Below, piece after piece: positions 15,640 through 26,035 of a stretch of 64,000 bases of DNA; position 1 is the first letter of the stretch, and each line of letters starts with the position of its first letter. A program made the translations under genes and the position numbers. The notes beneath the pieces are model-generated. The model ran no database searches, was not told the origin of the DNA, and saw only the letters and a program-made list of their open reading frames with translations. Source of the stretch: Pyrus communis (lineage: Eukaryota; Streptophyta; Magnoliopsida; Rosales; Rosaceae); contig NC_084807.1 of assembly GCF_963583255.1 (NCBI RefSeq), forward strand, positions 23,705,572-23,769,571, in the 5' to 3' direction.

Positions 15640-17093
15640 TCCTAAAACGGAGGGAGAAACATGATTAGTCATATGGTAAGCCATAGACATATATCGTAGA
15701 ACATACTGGTTCTACAGACATTTAGTGGTTTAATTTATGCATGAAAACTACGGGTTTCATGTGGTATGTTTTGAATGAAAACTTCAGGTTTCAAAGGCAC
15801 TAAATTTGAAACTACAGGTTCAATTTAGTTTTTATGAACAATTAGTTCATAATGAAAGGTTCCTGCAAGAAACACAGAATGCAATATGTTGATTTAAGTA
15901 TAGTGGATTTGAGTTTCTTCGGGAACTCAAGTGTGAGAGCTTCGTTACTACGCAAGTATGTGACGGTTCAAAGTATAAAAATAAATTATTGAATCGTTAA
16001 TGTCCAAAAGTGATCTTCAGGTCAATAATTTTGGATTCATTATCAGATTAATGGACTACATGTCACTTTTAATTAATTCAATAAATCGGGCCATACCGGG
16101 TAGATTGTAGAAGCAAAATAATAAAATAATATTATTGGATCGAAAATATAGCCCCAAAATAATATTGGGCTTGGTGCCGTGGGTTAAGTGGCACGGGTTT
16201 GGGTGCCTTAAGTATAAGGCAAGGCCTAAAAGACCTCGAGGGTGGGCTGTAGGCCATATAGATGAGGGAGAAGCCCCAACCGCAGTTGGGTTTCAGTTTG
16301 GGCTGAAGGGGGTGCACTGGACAAGGCCTAGTAGGTGCTGGCCTTGTGGGTGATGCACGGAGGAACAAAACCCAGCCCCATAGGCTGGCGTGTGGGTTCG
16401 AATAGGAGCTTAGCCGCATAAGCTAGCTTCCTGTGTTGCGAGCCGTAAGGAAACAAGGCCCAATCGAGTGGGCTGGCACCAGAGAGAGCAGGTATGCGGG
16501 CCTGTATGCATGCGGGACAAGGACCCAACAAGCAAGGCTTGCCGTGGGTTTGGTCTGGATCCATGAAGGCTGCGGGCCTCCTCAGTGATAGAACTAGGGC
16601 TGCAGGCCTATTCTAAGCAATCAGGCTGAAGGCTTGGGTGTCCAAGTAGATGCAGCAAAGTCCAGAGGGTTGCTACCGATGTTGTGCCGCAAGGGTGGTG
16701 CCATCCAATGTCCAATTTCCCCTTTTTTTTCTTCAAAAAAAAACCCTTAGGGTTTAAGAAACCCTAAATATGCTTCTAATTTATTTTATATAATTTGACT
16801 CGCAAATTCCACAAAACAATTTAATTGTGCGATGCATGAAACAAATATATATATATATATTGAAAAATATATGAACATATACAATATGTATGTATATATA
16901 TATATATTAGATGGAAAATGTAAACATAAGGTGGGTTCATGCAACATGTGGAATGTTTTCATGCTTTGTGGACGTTTCAAATATCTTCCTTTATTTTAAG
17001 CATACCTGATTAGCAGAAAACGAATAAGCCTTTGAATGTGGTGGATGACAGCCTCCTCCTACGATGCGTCAATTCCTCAGCTTCTGGCAAGAA
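15640..17093 (-). other. Untranslated leader of the copia element
   Basis: This lies between the primer-binding site and gag. Positions 16140-16720 are distinctly GC-rich for this window, with repeated GGGC and GGCC words. The same GC-rich block recurs in the related element at 49140-49550. No open frame here is supported. Confidence 0.6.
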
Positions 17094-17106
17094 CGTGCTG
17101 ATAACG
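17094..17106 (-). other. Primer-binding site of the copia element
   Basis: The plus-strand sequence CGTGCTGATAACG abuts the 5' LTR. It is not the usual plant TGGTATCAGAGC site for the 3' end of initiator tRNA. It matches the anticodon stem-loop of tRNA-Ile(AAU) as I remember it, with G at the position of inosine-34. See the finding on this point. Confidence 0.6.
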
Positions 17107-17368
17107 TGTTGTAGGCCTATTTGATTGAACGATCTAGGGTTTACAGAGAGAGAGGGGTTCGGCAATATTGAGAGAGAAGAGAGATTGATTTGATTGTGAG
17201 GTGTGTTTGATTCACCCCATTGTGCCTTTATTTATTGTAGTAGAAGAGGTAAAACCTTTCCCTTTAGGATTACAACATTTAATAGGTAATCTAATAGGTA
17301 ATCTAATCCTAATAGGAATATTTAATACTTTCCCATAACACATTCATATTCTAAATATGACTGCAACA
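17107..17368 (-). repeat. 5' LTR of the copia element
   Basis: The 262 bp LTR begins TGTTGTAGGCC and ends GACTGCAACA, followed by the TTAAT target duplication. The related truncated element has its LTR at 49914-50181 with the same ends. Confidence 0.9.
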
Positions 17369-17496
17369 TTAATAACTTTTTTTAATGAAGCAAGAGACTA
17401 ATTAAATATAATAACAGAAATAAAAAAAAAATTCTCTTTTTTTTAATGACAATAAGGAAAAAAAAAAAATTTGGTCAAACAATATATTTTATTAAA

Positions 17497-18219
17497 GAGT
17501 GTTACTAAGCCTACCCCAGTGTCTTATTTCCCCACCCACTTTAAAATGATAATTTGATTGACAGTTTTATCTTGTGTAAAATGACCTTCAAAGATCTATA
17601 GACCACCCAATCATGTCTTGCCACATCATTAGTTATATTGCCAAAAACCTAAATTACATAAATGAGAAGAAAAAAAAAAAAGAGGAAAAAACCTAAAAAC
17701 CGATCAAATTATGGGGCTGAAAATGGAGGAGTTTTTGGCTTTAGCAAAGAAGATTTAATGTTGTGAAGGGTAAAGACCCCACTTGCAAGTGCCGAGAAGA
17801 AGCAGGTATAGGTGTTCAAAAGCTTTCACTGCTGAGTTTGCTACAACATTAATATTCCTTTGCCACCAGCAAGAGCTTCCTCTGATGGGTCTTTCCATTC
17901 ATCAACTACCCAAGCGGAATGGCAGTCGAGCAAAAGGCGTTCGGAAGAGGAATTTAAAAACATTGTAATCTTGTAACGGATAGTGAGGAAGCAGCTGAGG
18001 ACTCCATTATCTACCTTTACCACCCTTCTGTTTAATGATATTTATTTTTTAATTATCATAATTCTTTTAAAGCAAATGAAAATTTGAAGAATAAATATAT
18101 AGGGCTATTTTGGAATAATGGTGGGTGGAAAAATAGTTCTATGTTTTTCCACTTGTTACGAGGGGTGTAAATATAAGGTGGGTGGGAAAATAAGACACTG
18201 AGTAGGTATATCACCACTC
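17497..18219. mobile_element. hAT-like non-autonomous DNA element, left arm only
   Basis: This 723 bp element has terminal inverted repeats of about 40 bases sharing CAGTGTCTTATTTTCCCACCCAC-like sequence. It is flanked by a perfect 8 bp duplication TTATTAAA (17489-17496 and 18220-18227). The right arm has the empty site near 55205-55225. The middle (about 17710-17990) is less AT-rich and contains a continuous frame ending RSEEEFKNIVIL, which may be a captured gene fragment. No transposase is present. Confidence 0.85.
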
Positions 18220-18227
18220 TTATTAAA

Positions 18228-20295
18228 TTAGATGTTAGATTAGCCACCAATGGAGTTTGAACTCATGTCGTCATGCGAGGACTCAACATATTTCCACCAC
18301 TGTAGTAAAAGGTCACTTACAATGACGTTAAGGAATTAGTTAAATTAATATTTTTAATTAATAAAGTCACGAATTTAAAATCCTTAGACTGTATGAAATA
18401 GTTATTAGCTTGCTTATGTGGATGTATATTAAATAAATACAAAATTGCTGAGTTGACAATTGATTAAACCATCTTAATTAAAATAAAAAAAATCAAATTA
18501 CGACTCTTTAATTTAAACAAGATGAAAAAAAAATTTGGGAATTCAATAAAACTCCTCTTCGTACGGTTGAGGTTTTTATGTTTTATTTTTTTTTATTTCA
18601 CATGCATTTCACATGTTGCAATTTATGTGTTTCAAATTTTTTTCATTTCCACATGCTAAAAATCCACCACTCTCCTGCTCAAACACTTTTGAATTGTGAT
18701 GTGTGGTGAGAATTAACAGTCGAGTAAACAACAAACACAATAAAACCGAGTAGAGGATCCGAATCCGCATGATTCGTACACTCTTCGTCAAAGCAATACT
18801 CCATTCACTTTACACTATGCCCCTACAATTATCACACTTTTTTAAAGTTGGTTGCCCATTTGAAAGACTATACTTTAGTCCAATTAACGCTTTACGCAGG
18901 AAGTGTTGTTTTACTACTTTATCCTCTATTTTTGGAGTATTTGAACTTATTTTGGGGTATTTGACTATTTCTGATAGTGCTTTCACCAAAAAAAAAAATG
19001 ATTTCCACACCTTTATTCATCGTGCATTTCTGTTTTTATTAAATTTTAATTGTCGAATAAAAAATTTAAAATAAACGTGTGAAAATTATTTTTAAATTTT
19101 TACTAATGCTAGCCAATCACGTGTTTTTATAAGTAATGGTTTAATAATTTTGCAACACATTTTCCTAATAATATCTTGCTGTTATAAAATGAATCACCAG
19201 CCTGTTGCTTAAGTGAGCATCGAGGGAAGCAAGGGAGTGGAAACATTTCAAATCATGCAGCAACAATAATTGACGTCTGCTTCCGAAAGGCAAAATGAAA
19301 AATAAGTCCAGGACTTCAAATGTGAAAGGACTCCATTTCTACAGAATTGGTTCTTCCATTTGTGTCCGATTGATCGCTAAATAATTACTTGATTAATCAA
19401 GTTTTCAGGAAATAAATGAAGAAAGTTGAGATTTTATCACAAAACCAATTGGAAATATGAGGAGCATTCAACCTCTTAAATGCCCTTATAAGGTTTCTCT
19501 TTTCATCCATGTGTACTTTTACCTTCACATCCTCACATGTTTCCATTACGTGTGACGAATTTTCAAGCCAAATACATGAAAAATACGAATTGAGTGACAT
19601 AGAACATATGTGGCCGTTGTGTTTCACAAGAGAGTCAACTTGTTCTGATACCATAAAAAAAGTTGAAATTCCACTATAAAATTAATTGATAATATAAAAA
19701 GTAACTCAATCTCCTATAAGCATTCGTTACTGGCTAGTGCTCTCATTTCAACTACACTTACTAAAGGAAAGAGAAAATCACTTTTAGACACAAGCTCTCC
19801 TATATTCTCGTTTCCATACAGAAGTGGAAACATCTTTGGTCCACACCACTTTCCCATAGTAGAGATATAGGTAAAATTTACATGCGATCTAATATTCTAA
19901 TTGGCATGTAATTTAATATCTTAATGGATAGATTGTTGAATTGGTCAAAGTTGTATTATTGTACTTTGCTCATGATTTGTTTTCCCTTCCAACTTTACAT
20001 TAGCATCTTCACACCAAATCAAGTGCGGGGACATCATGATCTTCGAGATATCTTTATGGGTTTAGAGTGTTTATAGTGGTGCTTTAAATTTTGTTCCTAC
20101 CGCGTATGTCCTCATCCTATGCATGGTTCAAAACTCTCATCTCCCCTTAATTATTTAATTAGTTTGAATTCTACCCCGTCCATTTAATAATTTTTTTTAT
20201 TTTTTTTTTTAAGTCCAAGGTAAAATTCGAGTTTCCCATATTACTCTTAAGTGGGAAAAGAGGAGGTTGCATTAGCATTGCGGTAAGGGTTCTCA
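18228..20295. other. Left-arm intergenic DNA without genes
   Basis: This AT-rich sequence matches the right arm, roughly 51190-52963 and 55040-55200, in reverse complement. I see no gene, RNA or complete element. Open frames are short and not conserved between the arms. Confidence 0.55.
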
Positions 20296-20306
20296 TGTCT
20301 AGCGAG

Positions 20307-20527
20307 TCTGAATCCTTGACAAATTCTTTTTGTGAGGATCTCGGGAATCCGTGAATTATATTCGTTCTTCGTACATTGTGCGGTTAAAAATTATTTTAAA
20401 TATTTTTATTTAAAATTAAATACAAACAGTACATGACAAAAACTGACTGCACAATGTATGATAAACAGACACAATTTACGAATCCTCATGATCTTCACCA
20501 AAAGAATCCGAAGATGATCCTGTTGGG
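20307..20527. mobile_element. 221 bp MITE with GGATCC-type ends, left arm only
   Basis: It is flanked by TGTCTAGCGAG (20296-20306) and TGTCTAGCAAG (20528-20538), a target duplication with one mismatch. The right arm near 51055 lacks it. The inner termini carry AATTCTTTTTGTGAGGAT and its inverted counterpart. A second copy interrupts the subtilase pseudogene at about 30272-30487. Confidence 0.75.
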
Positions 20528-20591
20528 TGTCTAGCAAGGCTTTGCCTAATTCTTTATGACATGAGTTGACTTTTTAACCCTCTTGGTTGTA

Positions 20592-21025
20592 AGACTAAAT
20601 TGTAGCAATTATCCATTAACTTTAAGTTAATTAGAGTAAGTTCATTATCATTGGTCCCTCAACTCATCATGCATCTATTGTCCTTTTTATCAACTCTGTT
20701 AGAACTTCTGTTAAAATGAGTCATATGCCATACACGCGAGGCTAAATCAAGGGGGCAAATATGGGAGATCAAAAAAGAAAAATTGTATCAATGATCCCTT
20801 AACTTTAATTCAACTAGAGAAATTGTCCCTCAACTTTAACTCAATTGTAGCAATGGTACTTTCAACATAACTCATTTTGACAGAATTCTAACGAAGTTGA
20901 CGAAAATAATCATAGCTACACGTTTTGATGAATTAACTGTTGATGAACTAATAGTAATGAATTTTTAGTTGAGGGACCATTACTCTAATTTAATTAAAAT
21001 TGAGAGACTATTACTACAACTTACT
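20592..21025. mobile_element. MULE-type MITE, 434 bp
   Basis: The ends read (G)AGTAAATTGTAGCAAT and its inverse. Flanks are TTGGTTGTA (20583-20591) and TTGGTTATA (21026-21034), a 9 bp duplication with one change. The interior is built from repeats of GGTCCCTCAACTT-type phrases. The right arm has the partner at about 50556-50995, so this insertion is older than the inverted duplication. Other copies are at 29656-30134 and 37518-38008. Confidence 0.75.
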
Positions 21026-21387
21026 TTGGTTATAATCCTTTACTTTATCAATATAATTTATCAATTTTCAAAACAGAAAAAGTAAAATAATTACAAAAAT
21101 ATACACCTATGGATGGTGCTGTGGGATTTTTCTTTAGTGCCCTTATATAAGGAGTCAATGTTTGTTTCAGGGATTAATTACAGTGTCCTACTTTGAAGTT
21201 TTTAGTTTTCAACATTTGATACGTAAAGTTTTTTTCATTTCAGAGTGGTAGCTGAAGTAATTTTATGACACTTTCATATACCCGTTAAGGTTGTTGTTAA
21301 ATTAATCGTTAACTAGTGACTTGACGCCCACGTGAACAATGACTAAACATCACATGTCAATATAGGCTACCTCTTCTGTTCTTTTCG

Positions 21388-21560
21388 ACGAGAAATTTTT
21401 CATTGTAACTAGAACACGAGTGGTATACCACGTGTTTTTATAGAAGTAGTGGATAATTTTAATATTTAAGTTATTAACCTTTTAATACACATATCCCACC
21501 ATTTGTATAGTGACAAGTGGTGTATTATCCAGTATTCCAATCACATTGAAAAATCTCTCA
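21388..21560. repeat. MITE related to the one at 5014
   Basis: It begins GAGAAATTTTTCATTGTAAC and ends with the inverted ATTGAAAAATCTCTC. The interior shares the ACCACGTGTTTTTA and CACCATTTGT words with the 5014-5156 element. Confidence 0.55.
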
Positions 21561-21958
21561 TTTTCGACTTAACTCTCTTCTTTCCCTGATCCCTCCATAC
21601 CCAACCTATTTCTAGATTTGACGGGTGACGACTTGAGGAACGAGAATTTCAAGGCGTTGGGGTCCGCTGGACTGTGAAGGAAAAGATCATAAATAGGACA
21701 ATTCTAGAGCAAGGATGGACAACCCCATGAGCTCAAACCTCCAGGCCCCACCTACCAAATTTGATGGTGGTGGAGAGCCAAACTCAGCGGCCAGAGAAGC
21801 CGGAGCAGACGATGGTGGAGAGCCACACCTACCAAATTTCATAGCAGTGGATAGCCAAACCCAGGGGCCAGAGAAGAATGTGGTTGAAGCCAAAACCAGA
21901 TTTTTTTTAATAATGATATATCCTCGCTTAGCAAAGACTACAATTTCAAGATGGCTTT
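21561..21958. other. Unassigned interior of the 21.2-26.0 kb TIR element
   Basis: The base composition is moderately GC-rich and there are two repeats of the phrase CACCTACCAAATTT (near 21747 and 21826). An 86-codon frame is open, but I recognise nothing in it and do not call it a gene. Confidence 0.4.
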
Positions 21959-24250
21959 TGTTAACTACATTGTAAAAGATAAAGAATTGGTACAGAGGAA
22001 GAGGAAGAGGAAGATGATACAGAGAAACTAGAGAGATTGTATTGATTGATTAGAGAAAATGTATACAACTGAACTTAAGGAAAATGATAACTATACAATG
22101 CCACATATAGCCATATATTCCAATTACAATAATACCCTTCTAACTATATTAACAAACTCAACCACTAAAATAATGCCATGTGGCATTTTTGTTATATCAG
22201 TTATTACTCCCCCCTCAAACTAAACTTGGAGTATCCAAGTGAAGTTTGAACTAGCCAGGTAGTTGAGACTGATATGAAAATACAAGACCAAGATGTCTGC
22301 AATGCTTCAAGAACATTGGGCTATGCAATCCTTTTGTAAATACATCTACATTTATGTGATGAAGCTAAACACTGAAGAAAACCCCAAACCCTTGTCTCTT
22401 GCAGTTTGGAGCAGTGTATGATAGTCTAGATAACCCCGCTATCTCAAAAATATAAAGTGATCCACAATTGAATGTTCAGTCCCACATCTTTGATACAAGT
22501 TCCACTTTATAAATCCAGCAACAATCTTCTGGGATGTGGACACCCTCTTTGTGTTGCATTCCACTCTCTAGCAAGCTACCCATGCAAGACCCCAGATGAC
22601 TAATATGACAATGAGGTCGAATATGCTGATCACAGGTCATCTCTTGGTGTGCTGGTCAAAGACTACTTTGTATCTGTTAACCAAAAGATTACTGAGAGCT
22701 TTTGTAGCTTCTTGAAGAGTTGAGAAACAAACCAAAACCTCTGCTCACTCCATTATCATCACATAAGACTACAACTTTAGCCGTTGGTGAAGCCATGATG
22801 AAAGACACAAGTACAATCCAGAAATCAAAACAGATAAATTCTTCTAGGCAGTAAGAGAATGACACTCTTGATAGAAATGCTAAGGCAACAAGAGAATGAC
22901 ACTCTTGATAAATTCTAAGCAACAAGAGAATGATACTCTTGACAAATTCTATGGAATCCAAGAAAGAATGATACTTTCTCATCCATCAAGAAAGAATGAC
23001 ACTTTCTTGAAATCTTGTAATCCAACTAAATCACTAAATGAAACGGTAGTTTATCTTAGACAATTCATCCAAAAAACATCAAAACAACTTGACAAACATG
23101 TCTTCACCAACTTCACAAAACAACTTGAGTTGTGCATTTCTTCAAACATGTGGACTGCACAAAGTTGAGAAATTTTCTCCACAACAGAGAACAAAACATG
23201 GATCAAAGTGGCAGATATAGAGCACAGAGAGCCGATATGCAAACAACACCAAGAAGAGACCATAATTTGAATAACCATCAACAAAAAATTATCATGGCAA
23301 ACAATCAAGAAACTATATTTAATCATTCTTCAACTAATGTCAATGGCCTTCACAATTAATAATGTATAAAATCTCACACTTTATCTTCTGCGGCAATTCC
23401 ATAAACACTATACATGCATAAAGACGATGGCAGATACAAGAAACAACCTGATAGAATCCAAGATCCCACTTTCCAATTAGCAACGCAGAAGAGAAATTCC
23501 CAAACAAACAGTAAAAAGAATCACCATCGAATCAAGATTTGCACAGCAAAAAGAAGATGGATCTCGGCACTGTAAACTTTTGACGACCCATATTTTGACC
23601 GACACTCTCTGTTCATAGCCCAAATCTCTCTCAAATCCCTAATTTCTGAAACTATGCAGATCTTCATGAAAACCCTAACCCCCATGAATTTCAGCTCTCC
23701 TCCCCTCTTTCCACCGTCGATTATGACGGTTCTAGAGAGAGAAAGTAAGGGTTCCACGAGCAAAGCAGAAGCCCTAAACGCTTTGCTAGATGCCATATGT
23801 GGCAGAGATGTGGTAATATTTTCAAGAACGGAAGAAACAATTTTGACGACCCAAATTGCGGAAGCCCGGACGAAAGATCAACCAAGAAGTTACAGGACCG
23901 CCGTGGAAGCACCGAAGAAAATCTAATGGAAAACGATGAAAACGATGAAATCTAATGAAAAATGGAACCACCAAAATCCATGGCGTGAGCCTGGTGGCTC
24001 TGATACCATGTTAACTACATTGTAAAAGATAAATAATTGGTACAGAGGAAGTGGAAGATGATAGAAAGAAACCAGAAAGATTGTATTGATTGATTAAAGA
24101 AAATGTATACAACTGAATTTAAGGAAAATGATAGCTATATAATCCCTTATATAGCCATATATCCCAATTACAATAATACCCTTCTAACTATATTAACAAA
24201 CTCAACCACTAAAATAATGCCATGTGTCATTTCTGTTATATGAGTTATTA
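21959..24250 (-). mobile_element. Decayed LTR retrotransposon, copia-like
   Basis: The LTRs at 21959-22206 and 24009-24250 start TGTTAACTACATTG and share nearly the whole length. A primer-binding site complementary to initiator tRNA (TGGTATCAGAGCC on the minus strand) sits at 23996-24008, right beside the 5' LTR, and a polypurine tract (GAGGGGGGAG, minus) sits beside the other LTR. A frame near 22320-22250 resembles the C-terminal end of copia RNase H (TKGLHSPMFLKHCRHLG). No intact gag or pol remains in the 1.8 kb interior. No clean target duplication is visible. Confidence 0.75.
22845..23010. repeat. Short tandem repeats inside the LTR element
   Basis: The phrase CAACAAGAGAATGACACTC recurs about three times with small changes, followed by two copies of AAGAAAGAATGACACTTTC-like sequence. 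The period is about 33-38 bases. Confidence 0.6.
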
Positions 24251-24510
24251 TTGGCTGCAAGCTTATAAGATTTCAGTGATCCTGCAGCAGTCACTGGAAC
24301 ATCAGATGGACTTACTGGTTCCAAATCTATCACTAAGCCAACATCTACTCGATGTAGAATTGCATAAAAGGGCTTACAAGAGGTTCTGCAATGCACCAAA
24401 TCCTTAAGTCCCCAAAACCCCCACTATCTTCCACCGCCACCGCACCCCCTCGAAGAATTAATTCCTTTCGGACCTCTATTTCTACCTGTTCAAATCATTA
24501 ATTCCATAAG

Positions 24511-25503
24511 TGTGACATCCCACATCACCCAGGGGTGTGATCCTTAAATGTATATTCCCATCCCTACCTAGCACGAGGCCTTTTGGGAGCTCATTGGCTT
24601 CGGGTTCCGTAGGAACTCCGAAGTTAAGCGAGAAGGGGGCTAGAGCAATCCCATGATAGGTGACCCACTGGGAAGTTGCTCGTGAGTTCCCAAAAACAAA
24701 ACCGTGAAGGAATGGTAAGCCCAAAGCGGACAATATCGTGCTACGGTGGTGGAGCGGGCCCAGGAAGTGATCCGCCCCGGGCCAGGATGTGACAAATTGG
24801 TATCAGAGTCTAACCCTGGTCGCATGTGTGCCGACGAGGACGTCGGGCCCCTAAGGGGGGTGGATTGTGACATCCCACATCGCCCTGAGGAGTGATCCTT
24901 AAATGTATATTCTCATCTCTACCTAGCACGAGGCATTTTGGGAGCTCACTGGATTCGGGTTCCGTAGGAACTCTGAAGTTAAGCGAGAAGGGGGCTAGAG
25001 CAATCCCATGATGGGTGACCCACTGGGAAGTTGTTCGTGAGTTCCCAAAAACAAAACCGTGAGGGAATGGTAAGCCCAAAGCGGACAATATCGTGCTACG
25101 GTGGTGGAGCAGGCCCGGGAAATGATCCGCCCCTGGCCGGGATGTGACAATTTGGTATCAGAGCCTAACCCTGGCTGCGTGTGTGCCGACGAGGACGTCG
25201 GGCCACTAAGGGGGGTGGATGTGACATCCCACATCACCCAGGGGTGTGATCCTTAAATGTATATTCACATCCCTACCTAGCACGAGGCCTTTTGGGAGCT
25301 TATTGGCTTCGGGTTCCGTAGAAACTCCGAAGTTAAGCGAGAAGGGGGCTAGAGCAATCCCATGATGGGTGACCCACTGGGAAGTTGCTCGTGAGTTCCC
25401 AAAAACAAAACCGTGAGGGAACGGTAAGCCCAAAGCGGATAATATCGTGCTACGGTGGTGGAGCGGGCCCGGGAAGTGATCCGCCCTGGGCCGGGATATG
25501 ACA
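24511..25503 (+). mobile_element. Cassandra TRIM, tandem with three LTRs
   Basis: Three LTRs of exactly 284 bp each (24511-24794, 24866-25149, 25220-25503) are separated by two short internal domains of 71 and 70 bp. Each internal domain carries an initiator-tRNA primer-binding site (TGGTATCAGAGY) and a GGGGGGTGGAT-type polypurine tract. The whole is flanked by a perfect 5 bp duplication ATAAG (24506-24510 and 25504-25508). Each LTR contains a 5S rRNA-like block including AACTCCGAAGTTAAGCG (box A side) and GATGGGTGACCCACTGGGAAG (box C side), the hallmark of Cassandra. The element has no coding capacity. Confidence 0.93.
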
Positions 25504-25676
25504 ATAAGTTCCTGGTTCCTTGTTTTCAAAGTAATAATTAATTTTTTATTTTTATTAATTTCTAAATTTTTTAATATCTATGTGGATTCTATATTGACAC
25601 ATGACCTCCAGTCATTATTCACGTAGACGTCATATTACCAGTTAACGACTAATTTAAAAGTAATCTTAATAGATGT

Positions 25677-25915
25677 AGGGCTTGTTTGGATATGCATTTA
25701 AAATGATCGAAATCGCTTTTAGAGAAAATGTTTTTGGATTTCAAAAGCACTTTAAGTGCTTTCTACAAAAAGCATCAATTATGTGCTTCTTCCAGGAAGT
25801 ACTTTAAGTACTTTTTTAGGATTTACTTGCATTTTTACTAAGGATTGGTTCTAAAAACATTTTCACTAAAAGCATTTTTAGTCATTTTAAAAGCACATTC
25901 AAACGAGCTCGTATA
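25677..25915. repeat. hAT-like MITE, copy 2
   Basis: It starts GGGCTTGTTTGGATATGC and ends CATTCAAACGAGCTC, the same arrangement as 1764-1995. It splits the right arm of the surrounding TIR element. Confidence 0.6.
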
Positions 25916-26035
25916 AAAGTGTTTCAAAATTATAACTTCACGTACTACCCTAGAATGAAAAAAACTTAATGTACCAAATGTTAAAAATAAAAAAACTTTC
26001 AAGTTGTAAATTGAAATTAACTCTTGCTTCAATTA

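Larger units (their letters stand above)
10263..17368 (-). mobile_element. Ty1/copia LTR retrotransposon, full length but defective
   Basis: This 7106 bp element is bounded by LTRs (10263-10533 and 17107-17368) that begin TGTTG and end CAACA, and by a perfect 5 bp target duplication TTAAT (10258-10262 and 17369-17373). It reads on the minus strand: PBS at 17094-17106, leader, gag, zinc knuckle, protease, integrase, reverse transcriptase, RNase H, then a polypurine tract beside the left LTR. The Ty1/copia order (integrase before reverse transcriptase) is clear. Several frameshifts and stops break the polyprotein. The homologous site in the right arm (about 55330-55365) is empty, so it inserted after the inverted duplication. 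Confidence 0.95.
21172..26035. mobile_element. TIR element expanded by nested insertions
   Basis: Left sequence 21172-21370 matches, in inverted order, 25590-25676 plus 25916-26035. Shared phrases include GTTAACTAGTGACTTGACG and TTTTTTTCATTTCAGAGTGG-like sequence. The right arm is itself split by a small MITE (25677-25915). Between the arms lie a MITE, a decayed LTR element and a Cassandra trimer. The original element carries no transposase that I can recognise, and target duplications are not clear. Confidence 0.6.

Noticed and set aside
24590..24690. 5S ribosomal RNA gene
   Set aside because: The 5S-like block is diverged, lies within an LTR repeated three times with PBS and polypurine tract, and belongs to the Cassandra element.
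24482..25529. Tandem protein-coding frames with repeated peptides
   Set aside because: These frames are read through Cassandra LTRs on the wrong strand; the repetition reflects the LTR array, not a gene.
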